Shown: piece after piece, positions 8,077 through 16,241 of the stretch
Layout: each line of letters opens with the position of its first letter
Numbering within the stretch: position 1 is the first letter of the stretch
DNA from: Myxococcota bacterium
GTDB taxonomy: Bacteria > Myxococcota_A > Polyangia > Polyangiales > Polyangiaceae
Direction of reading: 5' to 3'
Length of the DNA: 64,000 nt
Assembly (NCBI GenBank): GCA_963169915.1
Contig: CAUJEM010000079.1
Span: 62,001 to 126,000, forward strand
Notes under the pieces: generated by a model
Told to the model about the DNA's origin: nothing
Databases searched by the model: none
Seen by the model: the letters and a program-made list of their open reading frames with translations, nothing else
Program-made: the position numbers and the translations under genes

Positions 8077-10506
8077 TCAGCGCGAGCGGCGGCGGCGCAG
8101 CCCGACGGCCACGCCGAGCGCCAGCAGGGCCAGGCCCGCCGGAGCGCCGCTGTTGCGCGGGGCGCCAGGCACCGAGCAGTCGCACGAGCCGCCCTCGGCC
8201 TTGGCCTTCCCGCCGCCCTCGCCTGCGCCACCGTCGACACCGGTGCCACCCGTCCCACCACCGCCCGTGCCGGCGCTGCCCGCCGTGCCGGCGCTGCCCG
8301 CCGTGCCGGCGCTGCCCGCCGTGCCGGCGCTGCCCGCCGTGCCGGCGCTGCCGCCGCTGCCGCAGTTGGCGATCGGAGTGCCCCCGCAGGTGCCCTGCCC
8401 ATCGCAGACGTCGTTCTCGGTGCAGTCGTCCCCGTCGTCGCAGGTGGTGTCACGATTGGCCGGGGTGTAGCTGCACTGCCCACCGCTGCACTGGCCGTTC
8501 GGCAAGTAGCAGGCGCCAGGCGGCGTGGTGCAGACCACGCCGTTGCACGAGTCGTCGACGCAGAGCCCGGTGAGCGCGTCACACCCTGCGCTGCAGTCGC
8601 TCAGCGTCTCGGCGTAGGTGCAGGAGGTCTCGCCGGCGCTGCAGGCGCCGACGGCGGCGTAGTGACGCGATTGCGTGGTCCCGACACACTGCGCGGCCGG
8701 CGGCTGGTTGCACACCAGCGCCACGCCCTGACACGTGCCGGCGCCGTCGCACGCATCGGCCGAGGTGCAGGTGTCACCATCGTCGCAGCTCACGCCGGCG
8801 AGCTTCGGGTGGTACTCGCAGCTCCCCTGAGAGCAGGAGCCCTCGTAGCACTCCGACGGCGGCTGATCGCACACGACGCCTCGGCACGGGTCGTCGTTGC
8901 ACAAGCCCGTGGCGGCGTCGCAACCATTGCTGCACTCCGTCTCCACCTCCGTGAAGGTGCAGTCGCCGGTGGCCGCGTCGCACGCCCCACCGCTGAACTG
9001 CTTCGAGTAGACGCCGTTGCAGACGGGCTGCGGAGCCACACAGCTCTTCACCGAGCCGACGCAGAGGCCGTTGCCGTCACAGCCGTCGGGCTCCGTGCAG
9101 TGGTCTCCATCGCTGCAGGCCGCGCCGCCCGGCAGCGGCTGATAGGTGCAGGCGCCCGTGGCGGGCGCGCAGGTGCCCGTGGCCGCGTAGCACCCGGTGT
9201 TGGGGGGAGTGGCGCAGGTCACGGGGGTGCCGGCCTCACACGTCCCTTGCACACAGGTTGCCTCACCGTTGCACAGATCTCCGTCGTCACAGGAGGTGCC
9301 GTCGAGGACGTTGTCGTGCGTGATGAGCCCCGTCGCCGGGTTGCAGACGTCCGTGGTGCAGGGGTTACCGTCGGAGACGACCGCTGGAGTCCCGGCGCTA
9401 CAGACGCCCTGTCCGTCACAGGAGTCGTTCAAGGTGCAGCCGTTGCCGTCGCTACAAGCGGCGCCGGACGACTTGGGGGTGTAGACGCACACGCCGCCGT
9501 TGCAGCTCCCGGCTGCTTCGTAGCAGTCGTTGGGAGGGGTGTCGCAGCTGACGCCGGTGCAGGGGTTCGGGCTGCACGCGAGCGCGGTGCCGTCGCAGCC
9601 GTAGGGGCAGTCCGTGTCCGTGATGGCGTAGTCGCAGCCCACGCCGCTCACGCACGCCGGGCTCTGCCCAAAGGTGCGCAGCGTGTCGCCGTCGAGGCAG
9701 AAGGCCGGAGGCGGCGTCGTGCACTGCTCCAGCTGGCCGGAAGAGCAGCCGCCCTGGTCGTCGCAGCTATCGCCGGTGGTGCAGGCGTTGCCATCGCTGC
9801 AGACCTCGCCCTGCGCCTTCGGTGTGTAGACACAGGTGCCGTTGGTGCAGACGCCGTTCGTCTCGAAGCAGCCCGTCTTCGGGGGCGACTTACAGGTGAC
9901 CCCCGCGCAGGGGTTGCACGTGGTCGAGTGGTTCTGTGGGTTGGAAGAGTCGTAGTTGCGGAAGAAGTCCGCGCTGTTGTCGTCCGTGTCGATGTTCGGC
10001 GTGCAGCTACCGCCGCGCCGCTCGTAGCTCTGGTTGACGTTCCCAGTCAGCGGAGCGAGCGGCGTCCCTTCGTGAAAAGAGGCGCCGCCGGCGGTCCCCA
10101 CCTGGTCGACGATCTGCCCGGCCTCATTGACGAGCGCCACGCCGCCCTGATCCGGGATCTCCCCGGTGGTGTACTCATAGTTGGCGCCCCGCGTTCCAGA
10201 GTAGCCCTGGCTGCCGTGGTTGGCGACGAGCCGGAATTTCCCTGGTGCGATGGTGACGCCGTTGGGGAAGGTGACGAGCGTCGTGACGTTGCCCGAGGCG
10301 TCGCTGGCCTGCAGCTTCATCCTCGAGAGCACCAGGTTGCTGGTCGTCGGATTATAGATCTCGATGAACTCGTCGTTGGCGCCGTTGGGGCCACGGCTGC
10401 GGTACTCACTGATGACGAAGGACGTGGGCGCGGCGAGGGCCTCGCCGCTCATCAGGGCCGGCGCCAGCACTGCAGCAGCGACCGTAAATAGGCGTAATTG
10501 ACGCAT
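8077..10506 (-). CDS. Secreted lamin-tail / Cys-rich repeat protein with MYXO-CTERM sorting tail
   Basis: The 809-residue product starts with a signal peptide (about residues 1-25, ending EALA). Residues about 27-120 form a lamin-tail domain (FVISEYRSRG, DEFIEIYNPT, ALVNEAGQIVDQVG). Five Cys-rich modules follow, each with a CxGVxC...PP...CY part and a CxDGxxCTxxDxCDGxGxC part, like Dictyostelium-type (PF00526) repeats. A flexible Gly-Ser-Ala-Thr stretch made by an 18-base tandem repeat precedes the tail. The tail reads CDCSVPGAPRN, a hydrophobic segment and RRRRSR, the tripartite MYXO-CTERM signal recognised by myxosortase for surface display. A good Shine-Dalgarno (AGGAAGG) precedes the ATG. 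It is probably an exported, disulfide-rich surface protein; its ligand is unknown. Confidence 0.88.
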   Translation of the reverse strand: MRQLRLFTVAAAVLAPALMSGEALAAPTSFVISEYRSRGPNGANDEFIEIYNPTTSNLVLSRMKLQASDASGNVTTLVTFPNGVTIAPGKFRLVANHGSQGYSGTRGANYEYTTGEIPDQGGVALVNEAGQIVDQVGTAGGASFHEGTPLAPLTGNVNQSYERRGGSCTPNIDTDDNSADFFRNYDSSNPQNHSTTCNPCAGVTCKSPPKTGCFETNGVCTNGTCVYTPKAQGEVCSDGNACTTGDSCDDQGGCSSGQLEQCTTPPPAFCLDGDTLRTFGQSPACVSGVGCDYAITDTDCPYGCDGTALACSPNPCTGVSCDTPPNDCYEAAGSCNGGVCVYTPKSSGAACSDGNGCTLNDSCDGQGVCSAGTPAVVSDGNPCTTDVCNPATGLITHDNVLDGTSCDDGDLCNGEATCVQGTCEAGTPVTCATPPNTGCYAATGTCAPATGACTYQPLPGGAACSDGDHCTEPDGCDGNGLCVGSVKSCVAPQPVCNGVYSKQFSGGACDAATGDCTFTEVETECSNGCDAATGLCNDDPCRGVVCDQPPSECYEGSCSQGSCEYHPKLAGVSCDDGDTCTSADACDGAGTCQGVALVCNQPPAAQCVGTTQSRHYAAVGACSAGETSCTYAETLSDCSAGCDALTGLCVDDSCNGVVCTTPPGACYLPNGQCSGGQCSYTPANRDTTCDDGDDCTENDVCDGQGTCGGTPIANCGSGGSAGTAGSAGTAGSAGTAGSAGTAGSAGTGGGGTGGTGVDGGAGEGGGKAKAEGGSCDCSVPGAPRNSGAPAGLALLALGVAVGLRRRRSR
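8263..8352. repeat. 18-bp tandem repeat, five copies
   Basis: Four exact copies of an 18-base unit (CGCCGTGCCGGCGCTGCC on the + strand) run from 8281 to 8352, and a fifth copy with one mismatch occupies 8263-8280. On the coding strand it encodes GSAGTA repeats of the linker between the Cys-rich modules and the sorting tail. Exact identity suggests recent slippage, so copy number probably varies between strains. Confidence 0.9.
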
Positions 10507-10535
10507 AATAGTTCCCTTCCTACTGAAACTATTAA

Positions 10536-10565
10536 ACTATACACGACTCTTGCCCAGGCTCGCAA
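10536..10565 (-). promoter_or_regulatory. Sigma-70-type promoter for the MYXO-CTERM gene
   Basis: On the minus strand TTGCGA (10565-10560) and TATAGT (10541-10536) are separated by 18 bases. They lie in a markedly AT-rich patch (10495-10545) that contrasts with the surrounding GC. The start codon is about 30 bases downstream, with AGGAAGG between. Confidence 0.6.
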
Positions 10566-10684
10566 GCCGCGCTCGGGCGCACCACCACCCCGCCCGGGCC
10601 GCGAGGGCCTCCCTGGGCACGGCTCCTGCGCTTCCAGGGAGACGCCGGTCGACGGCGCGGCGCGGCGCGGGCACGCTGCGCACC

Positions 10685-11725
10685 ATGGTGCTCCATGACC
10701 CGAGCCGGCGGCTGCTCCTCGGTGCGGCGATGGTGGCGATGGTGGCGCTGCTGGGCCCGCTGCCGCTCGTGGCCGCCGAGCCCGCGCCGCGCCCGCCCCC
10801 CGTGATCGATCTGCACGTGGATCTGTCCTACCAGGTCAACTTCCGCGGCCGCTCACTCGCGGACGGCACCGGCCAGATGCCGGCGAGGGAGCTCCTCCCG
10901 GGCGGCGTCGCCGGCGTGGTGCTCCCGCTCTACGTGCCACGCTGGGCCTCCGAGCTGGGGCCACGCGAGCAGGACTGGACACGCTCACGCCAGCGACTCC
11001 TCGAGCTGCTGCCCTCGACCCCCCCCTACGCGCTGCCGGGCTGCGCCGTCGCCGAGGGGAAGGTGCGGACCTGGTTCGCGCTGGAGGGCGCCGGCCCGCT
11101 GGCGGCCGCGCCCGAGCGGGTGGGGCACTGGGTGCAACAAGGCGTGCGCTTGTTCGGGCTCGTGCACACCTGGCACAACGAGCTCGCGACCTCGTCGGGC
11201 GCCCCCAACCCTTCGGGGCGCGGGCTCACCGAGCGAGGGCGGGAGGTCGTCGCCAGGGTCCACGCGGCCGGCGCCAGCGTCGACGTCAGCCACGCCTCGG
11301 ACGCGGCGACGGAGGAGCTCATCGCGCTGGCGCGGCGCGATGGCCGGCCGCTGGTCGCCACGCACTCGAACGCTCGGCGGCTCGCGCCCCACCCGCGCAA
11401 CCTCAGCGACGGCCAGCTCCGCGGGATCGCCAGCACGGGCGGGGTCGTCGGCGTCAATTTCCACTCGAGCTTCCTCGTGCGGGGGCGCCGGGCCAAGCTC
11501 GCGGACGTCGTGCGCCACGTCCAGCACCTCGTGCAGATCATGGGCGTGGAGCACGTGGCGCTCGGGAGCGACTACGAGGGAGACATCCGCCCCGCCGTCG
11601 GGCTCGAGAGCGCTCGGCAGCTCCCACGGCTAGCCGCGGCGCTCCGGGCCAAGGGGATGTCCGAGGGCGACGTCGAGAAGGTCTTCGCTCGCAACGCGCT
11701 CCGCGTCCTCTGCCCCTCGGAGTGA
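10685..11725 (+). CDS. Membrane dipeptidase (peptidase M19 family)
   Basis: The ATG at 10685 gives 346 residues with an N-terminal signal or anchor (LLLGAAMVAMVALLGPLPLVAAEP). The renal-dipeptidase fold shows its zinc ligands: VIDLHVDLS near residue 40 (His-x-Asp), the bridging Glu in FALEGAGPL, His in VDVSHASDAA, His in LVATHSNARRLAPHPRN, and Asp in LGSDYEGDI. These enzymes hydrolyse dipeptides, including some with D-residues, using a binuclear zinc centre; here it is exported. The gene is divergent from the surface-protein gene across a 178-base gap. The family motif normally reads SDFDG and here is SDYEG, a minor change. Length is close to the usual 330-400. Confidence 0.88.
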   Translation: MVLHDPSRRLLLGAAMVAMVALLGPLPLVAAEPAPRPPPVIDLHVDLSYQVNFRGRSLADGTGQMPARELLPGGVAGVVLPLYVPRWASELGPREQDWTRSRQRLLELLPSTPPYALPGCAVAEGKVRTWFALEGAGPLAAAPERVGHWVQQGVRLFGLVHTWHNELATSSGAPNPSGRGLTERGREVVARVHAAGASVDVSHASDAATEELIALARRDGRPLVATHSNARRLAPHPRNLSDGQLRGIASTGGVVGVNFHSSFLVRGRRAKLADVVRHVQHLVQIMGVEHVALGSDYEGDIRPAVGLESARQLPRLAAALRAKGMSEGDVEKVFARNALRVLCPSE

Positions 11726-11746
11726 AAAGCCACTTCCACCGCCGCA

Positions 11747-11770
11747 GGGCCCAGTGTAAGCGGTGGGCCC
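11747..11770 (+). terminator. Hairpin between dipeptidase and DUF1232 genes
   Basis: GGGCCCA and TGGGCCC form a perfect 7-bp stem around a 10-base loop, 21 bases past the dipeptidase stop and 16 bases before the next ATG. There is no U-tract, so it may be a weak terminator or a leader structure. Confidence 0.35.
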
Positions 11771-11785
11771 CTCCGAGGTGACCCG

Positions 11786-12322
11786 ATGGCTGAACTCGAG
11801 ACCCGCTGCCTAGACGCGTTCCCTGCTTGGCTGAAGACCCTGGGTGACGACGCTCGTGCGCTCGCCGCGCTCACGGTCGACACCTCGCTCCCCGAGGCGA
11901 GCCGCCGGCCGGTGGCGAGCGCGCTCAATTACCTCTTCAAGTCCCTCGATCTCATCCCGGACGGCATCGAGGACCTCGGCTACGTGGACGACGCCTTCGT
12001 CCTCCGTGAGGCCGCCGCCCAGGCGCTCTCTGCCGGCGCAGATCCCGCCGGCACGCTGCCGCGGCTCGCGGCGGACGCTCGCCTCGTGGAGGAATTTCTC
12101 GGCGCGGACTACGCGCGGCTCCAGCGCTACGTGCGAGACCTCCAGCACGGCGCCGTGCGCGGGCGCTCCGTCGCGGAGATCGTCAGCGACGCCGCCGTCG
12201 CCGAGGCGCTCGCGGCGGAGGTCGGGAGCTGGGGCCAGAGCTACCAGGCGCCGACGTTTCTGCGCGACGAAAAGACGCTGACCAAGCTCCGCGCCTTCCT
12301 CGACAAGAAGCTGCCGGCCTGA
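11786..12322 (+). CDS. DUF1232 (YkvA-like) protein
   Basis: The 178-residue protein carries the DUF1232 signature around residues 38-72: ASALNYLFKSLDLIPDGIED followed by LGYVDDAFVLREAA. Most DUF1232 proteins have a membrane-associated hairpin at this motif, but here the segment is polar and the protein looks soluble and helical. The start has GAGGTGA placed five bases before the ATG. The function of the family is unknown. The gene converges on the small unknown at 12329 with a 6-base gap. Confidence 0.82.
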   Translation: MAELETRCLDAFPAWLKTLGDDARALAALTVDTSLPEASRRPVASALNYLFKSLDLIPDGIEDLGYVDDAFVLREAAAQALSAGADPAGTLPRLAADARLVEEFLGADYARLQRYVRDLQHGAVRGRSVAEIVSDAAVAEALAAEVGSWGQSYQAPTFLRDEKTLTKLRAFLDKKLPA

Positions 12323-12328
12323 GCGCCC

Positions 12329-12841
12329 TCAGGCCACGCGGCGGCGGCGCAGGGCACCCGGCCCACCACCGGGGCCCGGAGGGCCCCCGGCGTCGCGGAC
12401 GGCCTCTTGGCGCGGCTCGCCGCCCCCCACCCTCACGTCCACGTACACCTGGGCGCGGCGCGCCGCCGGCTCGAGCCCCTTGGCGAGCACGCCCAGGGTG
12501 AGCGCGGTGCGGCTCCCAGGCTCGGCCGTCAAGGTGAAGCTCCCACCGCCGACCTGCTGGAGGCGCGCGATGAGGCCACGCGCCAAGATCTGGCGCGCCG
12601 AGGTCGCCTCGGCGTCCGTCCGCTCATTGGTCATGAGCACCATCCTGCGCAGCCGCCAGCCCCCCGCCTCGAGCCGGGTGATCCGGCTGGCCACCTGGCG
12701 CACCAGCGAGTCGCTCGGGCCGGGGTAGTGCTGCGCCACCACGGCCAGGTCACCGGAGTTGCCTGGCGGGATCCAGCGCGGCCAGCTGCCGCCGTACTCG
12801 ATGACGACCAGCGAGGCGTCGCGCGTCTCTGTGCTTTTCAT
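12329..12841 (-). CDS. Small soluble protein of unknown function
   Basis: The ATG at 12841 is preceded by GGAGG five bases upstream, so I prefer it over a GTG four codons earlier. The 170 residues start MKSTETRDASLVVIEYGG. The core (about residues 12-125) alternates beta and helical segments, with GDLAVVAQHYPGPSDSLV, RRMVLMTNERTDAEATSAR and an RQILARGLIARLQQ helix. It resembles the layout of a small Rossmann-like or universal-stress-type fold, but no ATP loop is present. The last 45 residues are Gly/Pro/Arg-rich. I do not recognise the family. It is divergent from the Cys-rich lipoprotein at 12976. Confidence 0.6.
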   Translation of the reverse strand: MKSTETRDASLVVIEYGGSWPRWIPPGNSGDLAVVAQHYPGPSDSLVRQVASRITRLEAGGWRLRRMVLMTNERTDAEATSARQILARGLIARLQQVGGGSFTLTAEPGSRTALTLGVLAKGLEPAARRAQVYVDVRVGGGEPRQEAVRDAGGPPGPGGGPGALRRRRVA

Positions 12842-12914
12842 CGCAGCCTCCACCTAGGCGCAGGCGGCCCGCTCGGCCAAATAATCGCTCCTCGCCGCTG
12901 CGGGCCAGGGCGAC

Positions 12915-12956
12915 GGCGGGCCCCGGCGCGCAGCGGACTTCGCGCCGGGGCCCGCC
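12915..12956. promoter_or_regulatory. 16-bp perfect inverted repeat in a divergent intergenic region
   Basis: GGCGGGCCCCGGCGCG and CGCGCCGGGGCCCGCC flank a 10-base spacer. The palindrome ends 20 bases before the ATG at 12976 and lies between two genes that point away from each other, so it is not at a gene end. It could be an operator or an RNA hairpin in the leader of the lipoprotein gene. Confidence 0.6.
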
Positions 12957-12975
12957 TGGCGTAGGCTGATGCGCC

Positions 12976-13695
12976 ATGGCTCCCAGCGCTTGGGTCCGCT
13001 CCTCGATCGTGGTGTGGCTCGTCGCCGCCTGCTCCAGCGTGCTCCCCTCACGGGAGCCCTTGGGCGGCGCCGAGGAGCTGGACGCCGGAGCGACGAGCAC
13101 CGACGGGGCCGCGCCGAGCGCCCAGCGTCACACCCCAGCGCCCGCCCCCGAGCCACCGGCCGCGGATGACCCCCCTCCGCCCCCCAGCGACGCACCGCTC
13201 GGCTCCGCAACCGCCGCGCCCAGCGGGAGCGCACCCGTCGCGGCGGCCCTGGGCTCTGACCCCCGCTGTGACCGCTCGAAGGGCAAGCCCGGGGACTGCA
13301 TGAAGCTCGAGGCCCCCGCCGGGGGCGAGTGCGTCAGCCTCTACTCCCACATCGCGCTCTGCAACGTCGGCGCGCGCGTGCTCCTCCCTGGCGTCGCCCA
13401 GGCCTTCGTCGGCTGCCTCGCCGCGGCCTCTCGCAGCCAGGCCATCTGCGAGCTGGCCACGAGCGGGGAGTGCCTCACCAAGGCCCTCGCCACGACCTGT
13501 GAGGACTCGGCCGCGACGGCGGTCTGCGAGGGCCTGTTTGCTCGCTGCTCCCCGTCAGAGGAGCTCGCGCGCTTTTTCACGCCGATCACCTGCTCACAAG
13601 GGCTCGCGTCCTTGCTGCCTGCGGCGCGACGCGAGCTCGAGGAGTGCTTTCGTACCCGCTGCGACGTCGAGGCTTGCCTGGCGACCCTGATGTAG
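12976..13695 (+). CDS. Cys-rich lipoprotein of unknown function
   Basis: The 239-residue product begins MAPSAWVRSSIVVWLVAACSS, a signal peptide with lipobox VAAC near residue 19. A Pro/Ala/Ser-rich linker runs to about residue 90. The mature domain then holds over a dozen cysteines, including CDRSKGKPGDC, CVSLYSHIALC, CLTKALATTC, CEGLFARCS and RCDVEACL, which suggests a compact disulfide-bonded helical domain. I recognise no named family. Myxobacteria encode many such proteins. Its ATG lies 20 bases past the large palindrome at 12915-12956, which probably affects its expression. It converges on the transglycosylase gene with a 10-base gap. Confidence 0.75.
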   Translation: MAPSAWVRSSIVVWLVAACSSVLPSREPLGGAEELDAGATSTDGAAPSAQRHTPAPAPEPPAADDPPPPPSDAPLGSATAAPSGSAPVAAALGSDPRCDRSKGKPGDCMKLEAPAGGECVSLYSHIALCNVGARVLLPGVAQAFVGCLAAASRSQAICELATSGECLTKALATTCEDSAATAVCEGLFARCSPSEELARFFTPITCSQGLASLLPAARRELEECFRTRCDVEACLATLM

Positions 13696-13705
13696 CCGCG
13701 CGCCG

Positions 13706-16186
13706 TCAGCGCTGTCCCTGGCGCGCCGCGCTGGATAGCTTGAGCGGCAGCTCGAGCGCCCGCATCGGCTCGACCTCCCCATAGAGCACCGCATACGCCG
13801 CCCGGCTCGCGAGCACGCGCTTGGTGTAGCGCCGCGTCTCGATGAACGGGATGAGCTCCACCCAAAGATCCAGATCCTCTGCTGGGCGCTCCCGCCGCCA
13901 CCGCGCGGGCCTTCCTGGGCCGGCGTTGTAGCCGGGGATGGCGAGCCAAGGATCGTCGGCGAAGCGGCTGCTCAGCGCCGCCAGCGCGCGGCAGCCGAGC
14001 GCGATGTTGACGGCCGGCCGCTCGAGCGCGCGCGCGTCATGGGGGAGCCCCGCGCGCTTGCCGTACAAGGCCGCCGTCGGCACGATGAGCTGCATCAAGC
14101 CGATGGCCTTGGCCGGGCTGACCGCGCGGGGGTCGAAGACCGACTCCTCCCGCATCACGGCGTACACGAGCGCCTCGTCGAGCCCCGTCGCCTTGGCCTC
14201 GCGCGCCACGATCTCATGGTACGGACGGGGAAACGACAGCCGCCACACCTGCGCCCAGTCCCCCTCCGGCCAGGCCGCCGGCAAGGCCACCAGCAGGCCC
14301 CGCGCCAGCGCCGACGACCAGCGCGCGACGCCGGCGCGAGCGTAGAGCGTCGCCGCTGCCCAGAGGAGCTGAGGCGCCGCGCCGCCCGCGTGGACGCCCA
14401 GCGTCTCCAGCTCACGCCGCGCGGCCTCCAGCTCACCGACCCGCAGCAGCTCCATGGCGCGGAGGAAGGCGGGCGCGCCCAGCTCTTCGGCCGTCGCCTG
14501 GATGAACGGCTGACCGCTGCTGCGCGCGCGCGCGCGATCGAGGGCGCGCGCGGCGCGCTCCGCGTCCAGCGCAGACAAACGCGTGAAGGCGCTCAGCATG
14601 TAGTAGCTGAGCGGGAGCTGCTCGATGAGCTCCTCGAAGTACCGGCAGGCCGCCTCCTGCTCCCCGAGGTGGAGCAGGGCGCGCGCCAGAAAATAGCGCT
14701 CCCTCCCCGCGTACTCCGCCGAGCGCCTCGGGTCACGGCGCGTGGCCAGCTCCTGGACGCGCGAGAGCACGGCCGCAGCGCCCCGCCAGTCACGCTTCTC
14801 CAGCCGGCGCAGCGCGAGGCGAAAGACCCCCTCGAGCGCCATGTCCCCCTCGGGGTAGTCCTCCGGCAGGCGCGACAGCAGCTCCGTGAAGCGCGCCTCC
14901 ACGCGCAGCTCCCAGTAGCTCATCGCCGCATGCCAACGAGCGTCGTCGGCCAGCGTGCTCTGCGGGTGTAGGCGCTCGAGCTGGGCGTAGCGCTCGACCG
15001 CGAGGGCGTGACGGCCATCTTGCGCTGCGTAGCGAGCTCCCAGAAAGAGCAGTCGCGGGTGCTCCGACCAGCGCTCGCAGCGCTGGATGGGCTGCGTGAG
15101 CACGTCCGCGGCGGCGCCCGCGGCTTTCTCGGCGGCGAGCGCCCGCGCCTGGAGGAGCGCGGCGGCGCAGCCCAGCTCCTGCCAGCGCTCCGCAGGGGGA
15201 AGCTGCGCGAGGAGCGCCTCGGTCGTCTCTCGGACGACCGAGGTGAGGCCCGCCTCGAGGCGCGTCTCGGCCTCCAGGAGCCGCTGCGCGGGGCTCAGCT
15301 CTCGCCACTGCGCCTGAGCCGCGGGCGTCAGGCGCGACAGCGCTTGCCGCTCGAGCCGCTGCGCACGGCCGTAGAGCGCGCTGCCCGCGGGCTGCCTCAC
15401 CCGCACCCCGCGCGCCAGCTCGAGCGCTCGCAGCAGCTCTCCCTCGACGACCTCCGCCGAGGCGCCTGGCTCCGGGGAGGACAACACCTCCGCCAGCCCG
15501 AGCTCGAGGGTAGCCCGCTCGGCCTTCGATGCTGGCTCGTAGGGCGGGGAGGCGTAGCGGATGGCCTGCTGCCGCTCGCCGAGGAGCCGGGCCGCCTCGA
15601 GCCGCAGCGCTCGCACCTCCACCTCGAGCGGCTGCACCTCCGGGAGCTGCTGGAGCCACGCCTGCGCGCGCCTCGGATCTCCGGCCCGCAGCGCCACCCG
15701 CGCGGCCCCTGCCCGCGCGTAGGGCGCGAGCGCCCAGTCCTCGGCGGCCGCCAGCTCGTAGGAGACGCGCGCGCCCGCGAGCTCGCCAGCGCGCTCTCGG
15801 AGCAGCCCGAGCAGGTACTGGAAGCGCGCGACGTCCACGGGCGCGGGCGGCAGGTGGCTCATCGCTCGGGTCAGCTCCGCCACCGCTCGCTGCGGCTGCC
15901 CGGCCTCCAGCGCCGCCGCGACGGGCTCGAAGCCGGGCAGCGCCACGAGCGGCACGAAATCCTCGAGCGAGCGGGTGGCGAGCGGCGGGAGCGAGGGAGG
16001 CGCCGCGGACGCCGACGGGGCCGGTACGTCGAGCGGGGTGCCCCAGGGGAGCGGTGGGCGCTCCGTCGTGGTGGACACACACGCCCCGGCGACCAACACC
16101 CCGACCCCAGCGACCCCCAGCGCCCAGCGCGCCGTGGCCTGCGCCCGGAGGGCTCGAGGGAGCGCGCGCCAGCGGGAGGGGCCCAC
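13706..16186 (-). CDS. slt: Slt-type lytic murein transglycosylase lipoprotein
   Basis: The 826-residue protein cleaves peptidoglycan glycan strands with formation of 1,6-anhydro ends. It begins with an export signal ending in LVAGAC near residue 35, so it is likely a lipoprotein. A long superhelical region of TPR-like helices (about residues 60-640) is followed by the SLT domain. The catalytic Glu sits in YAVMREESVFDPRAVSPAKA near residue 679, followed by GLMQLIVPTA and the YNAGPGRPARW motif near residue 750. The layout matches Slt70 but is longer than the usual 600-650 residues. It is the last gene of a probable operon with a chitosanase-like lipoprotein 55 bases upstream. Confidence 0.88.
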   Translation of the reverse strand: MGPSRWRALPRALRAQATARWALGVAGVGVLVAGACVSTTTERPPLPWGTPLDVPAPSASAAPPSLPPLATRSLEDFVPLVALPGFEPVAAALEAGQPQRAVAELTRAMSHLPPAPVDVARFQYLLGLLRERAGELAGARVSYELAAAEDWALAPYARAGAARVALRAGDPRRAQAWLQQLPEVQPLEVEVRALRLEAARLLGERQQAIRYASPPYEPASKAERATLELGLAEVLSSPEPGASAEVVEGELLRALELARGVRVRQPAGSALYGRAQRLERQALSRLTPAAQAQWRELSPAQRLLEAETRLEAGLTSVVRETTEALLAQLPPAERWQELGCAAALLQARALAAEKAAGAAADVLTQPIQRCERWSEHPRLLFLGARYAAQDGRHALAVERYAQLERLHPQSTLADDARWHAAMSYWELRVEARFTELLSRLPEDYPEGDMALEGVFRLALRRLEKRDWRGAAAVLSRVQELATRRDPRRSAEYAGRERYFLARALLHLGEQEAACRYFEELIEQLPLSYYMLSAFTRLSALDAERAARALDRARARSSGQPFIQATAEELGAPAFLRAMELLRVGELEAARRELETLGVHAGGAAPQLLWAAATLYARAGVARWSSALARGLLVALPAAWPEGDWAQVWRLSFPRPYHEIVAREAKATGLDEALVYAVMREESVFDPRAVSPAKAIGLMQLIVPTAALYGKRAGLPHDARALERPAVNIALGCRALAALSSRFADDPWLAIPGYNAGPGRPARWRRERPAEDLDLWVELIPFIETRRYTKRVLASRAAYAVLYGEVEPMRALELPLKLSSAARQGQR

Positions 16187-16241
16187 GCTTGGAGCCTAGC
16201 CCAAGCTCAGCCAGGGCGCGACGCGCGAGGCCTCCGCGCCC

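Noticed and set aside
8263-8352. 18-base repeat array as a possible CRISPR
   Set aside because: Repeats are contiguous with no spacers and encode an in-frame Gly-Ser-Ala-Thr linker.
7612-10491. Long open frame of over 900 codons on the + strand opposite the MYXO-CTERM gene
   Set aside because: Long antisense frames are expected in DNA this GC-rich. The translation is Val/Ala/Gly/Arg-rich without any domain, while the minus strand gives a complete signal-to-sorting-tail protein.
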